From Sialis fuliginosa (taxonomy: Eukaryota > Arthropoda > Insecta > Megaloptera > Sialidae), in NCBI GenBank assembly GCA_961205875.1, contig OY540813.1, positions 4,745,001-4,809,000 of the forward strand: a DNA stretch of 64,000 nucleotides, given 5' to 3'. The notes beneath the pieces were generated by a model. It ran no database searches. It saw only the letters and a program-made list of their open reading frames with translations, and was not told the origin of the DNA. Positions 39,724 to 49,300 of the stretch are shown piece by piece. A program made the position numbers and the translations under genes. Position 1 is the first letter of the stretch. Each line of letters begins with the position of its first letter.

Positions 39724-40356
39724 ATATTTCAAAGTGAATATAAAAAAAATATGTTTCGTTTTTATTGAAAATTTTGTTTTTTCGGTTAGTATTTGGAATA
39801 AAGAAATTAGTTGGACAAAAAAGTAACTAATAAAAAAAAATTATGTTGGAGTATAGTATATGTTAAAACACATGTTTTTGTGTGCAGATAGGGGGTCGTC
39901 CATAAAAAGGGGGAGGGGAGTGGCATTTGTGCATGTGTTGTCATATTTTGTTGTAATAAACTGGAATATTCAAACAAAGGTAAGCAAATAATACTTTATA
40001 CTAAAACATATCTTTCAAATTACCAATAATTACAAATGTGTTAGTGCATATAATGGACGGGTTGAAGTTCACAAATGTGATTTTATTTTGTTAATCAATT
40101 TATTTTGGAAGCAAAGCGTATTGTTTTTGAGCAACCGGTATTACCCACATTTGTGACCGTCATTGCCCGCAAAGGTATGTTTTTAAAAATGTATAAAAAT
40201 ATACCAAATGGCAAAAATCTTGTTAATTATAAAGTGAACTTAATAAACTATGTTCACGTATTTTTACAATAAGTCTTCTATTTAAGTGGTTATTTTGATT
40301 CCCGCTTAAGTGACCGTCATTCCCCCATCCTAGGTTAATCTCACAATTAAAAACAT

Positions 40357-43300
40357 TCATAATCCGACAATATAAATATCCCTAACGGCCTTATCTTCAT
40401 CCGGTTTACTTTTAAAGAACCCACTTTTAACCGTATCGTTATATCGATGCGGGATCGAATGAACTGGCCGCTCGTATTTCTGGAACAGGACGTTCAGCGG
40501 TGTGCGCAGTCTGATCTGCGGTGGCGGTGAGTTACTGGGCAATATCAGCGCAGGCCGCGCTAACGTGATCACACGATTGTCATTGTTTACATGAGATGTA
40601 CGTAAAACCGCTGCGCAAGCGATGCAAAGTATTCCAATGCACAGTAGAATCCATTTTACTATCTCTACGTTATATATTGTTGTATAGATGCTTTGTAATA
40701 GTTTTAAGTATTCAGGTGGTAAATCGGCACCCTGTTAATAATAAATTATATTAAAAATGTATGTTAAATATAAATATTTTGATTTTCCATATAGAATTTT
40801 CTTAAAAGCAAAATAAATTTTTTTTTTTTTAAACTTTTATTTTATTTATTTATTTTTATTTGTTTGAATTAAGAGTACCTTAATTATAAAATATTTTGTA
40901 TATAAGATAGTTTAAAGAAATACAATACCTCCTCAATCCACACAATAGGAAGTAATCCGCTGCTGAAATTTGAATAAACAGCAATATCTTCAAAACTTTG
41001 CAAATGTACATTGAGCTGTACGCGTTTCCATCCCTGGACAGGAATACCAGTAATCTAATTTAAACAGGAATCATTTTAAATATACATATGTAAACAAAGT
41101 TTGAATTGCGCGCCAGACGAACTACAGACGGTAGAGAGTAGGCGACGGCAGTAGGTATTGGTTTTTACGAAAAATACGAGAAGTCTGTCACATACGGTGT
41201 ACAGAATACGTGTGTTAACTACGTTTACGAGTGTTACGGGTAGAACGAGACTGTTACGGTTGTCCATTACGAGTGTGTGTCGCGTACGAGTGTTTGTTGT
41301 AAATATTTCGGGCAATAATAATAATTGATTTGTGTTTGTAAATTATATGTTTTATGTGACTGTAAAAACTTAAGTAAATTATTTTAATTTACATATCAGA
41401 AGTGGGATGAACAAATAAAAGATTATAAAGTGTAATACGAGATTTACGGTGTTGTGAAAAAAAAAAAAACGTTACATTTAAAACATTTTGACATTTGTAC
41501 AGATTTTCATTTTTTTTAAATACGTTCTTGACTTTATAATCATGTCGAATACAGACAATGTTTTAGACGATAGTATTGCGGGTCAAGAAGACAATATGCG
41601 TCAAGAAATCAAGAATAATCTAGCTGGTGTTTTGCGAGAGCCGGCTGTACAGTCAAATTCAGTGCGTTTTAGTGAAGGTGTCGCTGATATACAGTCGTCT
41701 ACGCATATTATTCGAAACGAACTTGATAATCAGTCTACGGATTTTTTGGTGTGGGAAAGAGAGTTATTACGTCGAGAGCGTGAATTGTTACAACGTGAAC
41801 GTGAGCTATTAAATTCACAATTTAATCAAAATCGTTCGTCGACGACTTTTGACGATTCGCAAATTCACGTTCATGAGATTAGTGATACGGCACTACCTAC
41901 GTTCGACCCAGATATTCAGTTAACAGTTACTGCGGGACAATGGGTCCGAAAAATCGAGCAATTGGCCAGAATTTACAAATGGAACGAACAGGCGTCACTG
42001 TTCCATGCGATCTCCAAGTTGAAAGGTCCTGCAAAATTTTGGTTTGAAAGCGTGCAAGGAGAGATCAGTACGTGGTCAGAATTTAAACATAAAATTATTG
42101 AAGATTTCCCGACAGTAATGGATGAAGCTGACATCCATCAAGAGCTCAGTAAACGAAAGAAGAAGAAGGACGAATCATATGAAAACTATATTTATGAAGT
42201 GAAGGCGGTAGCGTCGAAAGGCAACGTAAGCGAATCTGCTATCATTAAATATATTATCATGGGCTTAAATGACCCTGACATGTCAAGGATTTTATCGTTG
42301 ATGAAGTTTAACACAGTGAGAGAATTGTTAGTTCATATCAAGACTTACGAGACAACTATGAGGAACCTGAAATTACAAGGAGAAACAAGAAATAGTTCGA
42401 GAAGTGACGTACCGCGAAACCTAAAATGTTTTAATTGTAATGAGGAGGGGCATTTATCAGTAAATTGTCCTCAGCCTCAGTGGCGGCAAAGATGTGACGT
42501 ACCGCGAAACCTAAAATGTTTTAATTGTAATGAGGAGGGGCACTTATCAGTAAATTGTCCTCAGCCTCAGCGGCGGCAAAGATGTTATAATTGTGAAAAG
42601 GTTGGGCACCTTTCGCGGGACTGCCCACAAAAGAAACATGCGATAAATAAAATCGAAACGACGAAGAAAAGTTACGAAGACGAATACCATAAAACTATTG
42701 CGATCAACGATGAAGAGATCGAAGCATTTATAGATCTTGGTAGCGATTGTTGTACAATGAAAGAGTCGATAGCGGAGCAACTAAAAATAAAATTATTACC
42801 ATGTGAAGTTACATTGAAAGGATTTGGGCAAGGGAGTACAAAATGCATTGGTAAACGTACTGTTTTATTATCGATAGAAGGAGTCAATTTTGAGACAGAA
42901 ATGTTTGTAGTACCATCGGATGCTCAAGACGACGATGTGATCATAGGGAAAAATGTGTTTAAAAATCCTTCGATTAAGTTAGAAATGGAAAATGGTAAAT
43001 TCACAATTGTAAAGAAAAAAGACATGACGATTACACACGAAGATGTCAAAGTTATGACAGTGAAAGCAGAATTTAAAGAAGAAGATTTACAAATCAGCAA
43101 TCCCGAGATCACGAAGGAAGAAAGGGTACCGTTAGTGAATTTGGAAAATGAATACAGAGATTGTTTTGCCACAAAAATGTCGGAAATAGGAACTACAACT
43201 TTGATCAAATTCGGTATCGAGCTAACTGACAACAAACCCATTGTGTACCAACCATATAGAAAGGCCATTATTCAACGAGAGAAAGTACGAGAAATGATGG

Positions 43301-46300
43301 ATACGGAAATTATTTCAAGGACGACATCCGAATTTGCAAGTCCTATACTGTTGGTTAAGAAGAAAACAGGAGATGATCGTCTATGTGTCGATTTTAGACA
43401 TTTGAATCGAGTTACGCGCAAGGAAAATTATCCATTGCCGTTAATTGATGATCAACTAGATAAACTATCAGGTTATAAGTATTTTAGCCTATGCGATCTT
43501 GCAAGTGGGTATTACCAGATTCCTATTACAGAAGAATCGAAACATTATACCGGATTTACTTGCCAAGACGGAAATTATCAATTTAATAAGATGGCGTTTG
43601 GGCTCGTCAACGCTCCTGCAGTACTTAATAGAATTATAACCGATCGAGGAACGTCGTTCACCGCAAAAACGTTCAAAGATTATTGTACAGATAAAGAAAT
43701 AATGCTAATTCCGAATGCTACAGCGACGCCCAGGGCAAACGGGCAAGTGGAACGATTCAACCGAACAATTCTCCATTCCATTAAGACAATGACGAATGAA
43801 AACGAATGTTCGCCTCATGTATTGTTGTTTGACTACGAACCGCGCGAAGATCAAACGCGCCGAGTTAATTCAAGAACAACAAGACCAATGACATATAAGG
43901 AAAATGATTTGGTGTTGATTTTACGAGAAGCGGCGGCGACCGGTGGGTCGAAAAAATTAACTGCGCGTTACAAGGGACCGTATTTAGTCACTAAGGTCTT
44001 AGGTAACGACAGATACGTGCTACAGGACGTACCTGGAGCCGAACGAACACAACGAACCTTCAACTCAGTCTTTTCGGCCGATAGGTTGAAACCTTGGTGT
44101 GTTCTCCCGGAAAAAAATGAAGATTTGGATGCAGACCCAACTTCCGATGAAGACGACATTGTGGATGGAGGTCCATCCACTGAGCAGGATAGCCGAGTTG
44201 TAAACAAAGTTTGAATTGCGCGCCAGACGAACTACAGACGGTAGAGAGTAGGCGACGGCAGTAGGTATTGGTTTTTACGAAAAATACGAGAAGTCTGTCA
44301 CATACGGTGTACAGAATACGTGTGTTAACTACGTTTACGAGTGTTACGGGTAGAACGAGACTGTTACGGTTGTCCATTACGAGTGTGTGTCGCGTACGAG
44401 TGTTTGTTGTAAATATTTCGGGCAATAATAATAATTGATTTGTGTTTGTAAATTATATGTTTTATGTGACTGTAAAAACTTAAGTAAATTATTTTAATTT
44501 ACACATATATCTATCAATCATAGTGATGCAAAGGTGAAAAATTTCATAACTGTTCAATTTCACTGGCTTGTGAAAATTTTCAAATTCTTCATTAGCTAAA
44601 GTACCTAATACAAAACAATACGCTTTTAAAAAGTAACAACATATTTTTTAATTAGTTTTGGAAATAATATATTTATATTATCATCGTAAATAAGAATACA
44701 AAATTTCAAGACAATCAGACATCGGGAAGTGTATAAAAAAGTTCTGATCGTAACAGATAAACAAGCCATGTTAATAAAATTGTAAAAAAATTGTGTATAA
44801 CATTATAAGCATTACAATCTGAACTTTTCACCGACTTGAAACTTTTCAGGAAACTTATTTCATGAATATTTTCAAAATCTATCAATGATTGTTAAATAAA
44901 TCTAAAGTTGTACCGGAATTCCGGCCGAAACTCACGATGTAGAATTAAAATGAATATTTTAACGTCATTATTATTATATTAATATTATTTTTATATTATA
45001 TTATTATTGACATTAGAAAAGAACGTATGCTACACAAATAATTTAACGAAATTATAGCTATACAAATTACTTTACGAAGCTGTAAAAAATACAAAATAAG
45101 TAGAAAACACTATTTTTATAATTTAATGTATTTTCTTTAAGAAATACCATATAAAATAATGTTATATTAATTTAAAATATAACAGTAGTGATGTAAGACT
45201 TGAGTTCCGGTCGTAATTCCGGTACACCTCTAAATAAATCTATATAAATATACCGGTTCAAGCAATACGAAACTTTCGTGGAGATGTTTTTGCGGTTCGG
45301 GAACTCCTTTAGCAAACTCTGCCACAACTGGATCTGCCATATAAAAACAAGGCCATGATACTACAATCGGTGCTGAAACACATTTAGCTACATTGATAAT
45401 CCCATCGACTCTTTCTGGATAAACAATCAACGAATCTTCTATATGTTTTTGTGCCCAGAAACAGTCATCGTCTTTTGAAAATACGTCTTTTCTATTTGAG
45501 AAACGTTTCACATGAACTCCGTTATTTATTATATCTGAATTATAATCAGAGGTTACAAAAATCGATCTAAAAAATTAATTTAATTAATAGTGAAATTATG
45601 AAAAATAAATTTTATTTTCACCTGCAAATATCAGGTTGAAACGTATATAATTTATCGGTATTATATTTTACAGGAGAGAATACAGTACTATCAGTTCCGT
45701 TTAATGCATCACAACTTGAAGAGTTCCATACTCCTACAGAACTTTTACCGCGCCATTTTTGTAATTTTCCTAATTCTGTTATATCGTTATTTCCAGCTTT
45801 TATTGTAAATGGTCCACCTAAAGTATTATTTTTCTACAAAATAAGTATCTATATTATATTATACATACCAAAAAGAATTTAGTCAACAAAGCAAACACTT
45901 TTAACTATACGTACATCGTTAAAAAGACTAAATAAAAAGTCTATACCATTTTCATGCTTTCGTATTGACTGCGAAGATTTCATTTCTATTGCTTTACAAA
46001 CCATCTCTACAATTTGAAAACGATATTGAATAATATGTTGATAATTTATTAAAAAGTAGCAAAATAGTTTCAAGTCGATAATACTAAAAAGTAAAAAATA
46101 TGACCACTTCTCATCTCAATTATCGATGGTATCGTATCATTGTATTGTCACCAGAATTGCATAAGTTTGCAAAGTTTCATATAATTTATTTTCGTTCCGT
46201 ATCTGTCTATCTGTCTGTCCGTATGTATGTGTGTCTGTCCCCTGAATCCTTGTCACACGCATAACTCATGAACCACTGAACCGATATTAATGAAACTTGG

Positions 46301-49300
46301 TTGGATGGTTAGGTCTGGTTTCAGGACGGTCCCATTTCAAAATCATCAAAATCGATGAGATTCCAAAATATTTATTTTTTTCAAGATATCTCAAGAACAA
46401 CACATGTTACGTGAAAATTTTATAGAATCATTTTTGTAGAGCATTCAATTTCCTATAATATAGATCCACAACGTTTGTTGTAAAATATACCCTTACAAAG
46501 ATTTATCTCAATTTGCTTTAAAAAATCGTCATTTGTTTTAAAAAGCAAAAATTCGAACTAATATTTTTTAGTAAAATTGTATAAAAATTAAACGGTGAAC
46601 TAAGCACGAGGAAGCACTGTGCATTTACTTGTTTTTTTAACGTGAATTACTTACTTGCCATTGAAGATGATGATGAACAGTTTAACACAATACCATCAAA
46701 CAAGATTTGTCTTACTGTAGTTGTTATAAACGCACTTTCGTATGAATCTGGGAAAAGTTCTGCAAATACAGACTCGGCCATTCCTAAAAAACTCGGCATC
46801 GATTCTGCTACTGAGTAAACCAAAGTCTATTAAATATTAAGGAAGATTAATTATTGTTAATTTCTTAATTTAATTTATAATACAAATAAAAATATCAATA
46901 TTCATTTTTTTATTAAAAATACAATTATTTTATAAAATAATATTTAATATTATATTATTTGACACAATATTCATCGTCTTCATCTTTAAAACAATCAGTT
47001 ACACTAAAATTATAATCTGTAAGTGAGCCTATTTTCTGTAATTTCTTCTGCAGTTCTGGTTTTGTAACAAGCGCTTTTTTTATATAATGAGTTAAAACAT
47101 CAGCTTGGAAAAACGGTCGATGAGGCATGTCTTCTAAACTGAATATTTGTACATTTCCAGCAACATCAGTAACTACTAAATTACGACCAGATGAGGTAAA
47201 GCTAGCTATTGTGATTTTAGCTTTGTACGCAGATTTTGTAACACTAACAGGTAAATGTGTCTTTCTTCGAATATCCCACAAATACACTTCGTCATTACAA
47301 GTCGACACAATTATTGTAGAATTAGTTGGATGCCAAGCAGCATACTGAACAGCGTATGAACAATTCAATGTGATCAAAGGCACATCAATACAATCAGCCC
47401 AAATTCTAATCGTCCAATCTGCACCACACGTTAGAAAGATTTTTGAGCAAAAAGGAGAAAACTGCATTGCATAAATTGGTCCACTGTGTGCTAGAAACAT
47501 ATCTAAATGTTGGGTGAATATTTGTTTAGAACATTTATGAATACACCCTTCAACAGTTCCGACATAATACGTTCCTTTGTCTATAGGATGAGCAGCTGCA
47601 CAGAATATTCCAGGGTATTGGGTAAGTTGTATACTTTGCGCTTTACACCTTCGCAACTCATCAATTCCCCTTACCTCTCCTTCCATTTGAGATACACGCA
47701 TTATCTGTAGGCTTTGCATGAACACTGTTGGAGTAGATAAGTAAACGACCGTTCGACCATCTTTACCCGCAGATACTATTATTTCTGCACCAAGGTTAAA
47801 CTGTATACTCACAACCCAATAGATCGACCACAAAGGACCAATACATATTGAATTCTTGCGTGTAGTTTGTCCAATTATTGTTAGGTCTTGTTCAGTTATA
47901 TCTATTATATTCATTGTTCCATCATAAAATCCAATAGCAAGTAAATTTGCCTTGCAATTTGAAAACGATAGCGATGTTACAGATACATCGAAATGGTACG
48001 TTCTTTCAGGTTGAATTGGGTTTTTAATATTCCAGATACAAACCATTCCAGGTTGTCTGTCACTATAATAAAATCGACCATATCCAACAGCCAAAATATC
48101 TGAATTAGCTTTGTTCCAACTTATTGCTATTATTGGTTTATCTTTAGAAACTTTTGAACGGAAATTCCACAAAAGTTCTAATCTATAATTATATTCAATA
48201 TCTGAACGGAATGGATCTTGCTTAATTGTTCCTCGAAATCTTTCATGTTCTTTATGAAAAACGTTACTCGCAAGGATTCGTTCAGTTAAATTAGTAAGAT
48301 ATTTGAAATTCTTATTTTTTGAAATATTGATCAAATCATTCTCTCTTTTTTCTTCGGCATCTTCTGTTTCTTTAGCTATTAATTTCTTTTTGAGTGACAG
48401 TTCTTGTTCATCTAAGTTACTCTCATCATTAACATCAAGATCGATTTGTTTGGTTTCAGTTTTTATTTCAACAGACTCATTTAATACATCGAACATATCC
48501 CATTCAGAAACAAACGTACCAACATTTTTTCTTGTTGGTTTCTCAGCAAAGGTTGTACGCGTTTTCAATATATTATTATTTGTTTGTACTTCGGCATTGG
48601 CGACTTTTCTGTTACGTCCTTTGCCAACCGTGAGATATTCATAAAGATTATTATCTTGTTCAACTCTGATACCTCTCTCTGATCCCTTTTCCTCAACAAT
48701 ACTATAAATTTCTAATAAATATACCATCGGAGTTTCACATAACGTAAGATTTACTCGTGGAGGAATTGTTTCATCTATAATTTCTTTTGGTAGATAAAAC
48801 CCAGATGCTACAGTTTCGTTAGATGATTCACTAACAGTACGAACATCGTCAGGAAAAGATTTCGAAAAATCATCATCTGTTTTTACAATCAAACTGGATA
48901 AAAATGATGTTTCAGCTATTCTCGATTGTAAAACAAGTTGTGATTGAAATGATGTAAATGACTCGGCAGTAGAGTGAGTAGTCAATACACTCTGCGAAGG
49001 TTCTATAGCCGATGACGCACCCATATACTTAACTTCTTCATCAATATCTTGCAATGTTAAAGTGACAGGAGTAACATCTTTGTCGTCTAAATAAACACGA
49101 AAAAGATTACGTTGCCTAAGTTCAGATCTGTTAACTTTCAAGTTATTATGCATTTTTCGTAAATCGTGAATCCCTTGTCGAGCTGGACGAGCTTTGCCCG
49201 CTTCTTGATCTAAGAACGTTATAACAGATTCGTGTATTGATGGCGAACTCATTTTTATTGTTTTTACTACACACAATTTTTAATCAAAACAAAATGTAAC

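Larger units (their letters stand above)
38189..40356. other. Converging 3' ends of the SLC36-like and SNMP-like genes
   Basis: No coding sequence seen. It should hold the transporter 3' UTR (plus strand) and the end of the receptor 3' UTR (minus strand; candidate AATAAA on that strand at 40082-40087). A MITE lies at 38905-39118. Near 39895 a GGGGGTCGTCCATAAAAAGG motif suggests another repeat fragment. Confidence 0.6.
41089..44503 (+). mobile_element. Ty3/gypsy-type LTR retrotransposon, internally deleted, identical LTRs
   Basis: A 3415-bp element in intron 7 of the SNMP-like gene, antisense to it. The LTRs (41089-41393 and 44199-44503) start TG, end CA and are identical by eye over 305 bp. 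The 4-bp target duplication CATA lies at 41085-41088 and 44504-44507. Between them is one long gag-pol frame that keeps gag, protease, the first part of reverse transcriptase and the last part of integrase. The middle of pol is missing, so it is non-autonomous. No env-like frame is present. GC content is clearly higher than in the host intron. Confidence 0.95.

Noticed and set aside
41076-41315. A 79-codon minus-strand frame, repeated near 44.1-44.4 kb
   Set aside because: It is the reverse strand of the LTR, and it appears twice only because the LTRs are identical.
48303-48644. A 113-codon plus-strand frame inside the dynein gene
   Set aside because: It is an antisense shadow of the long coding exon.
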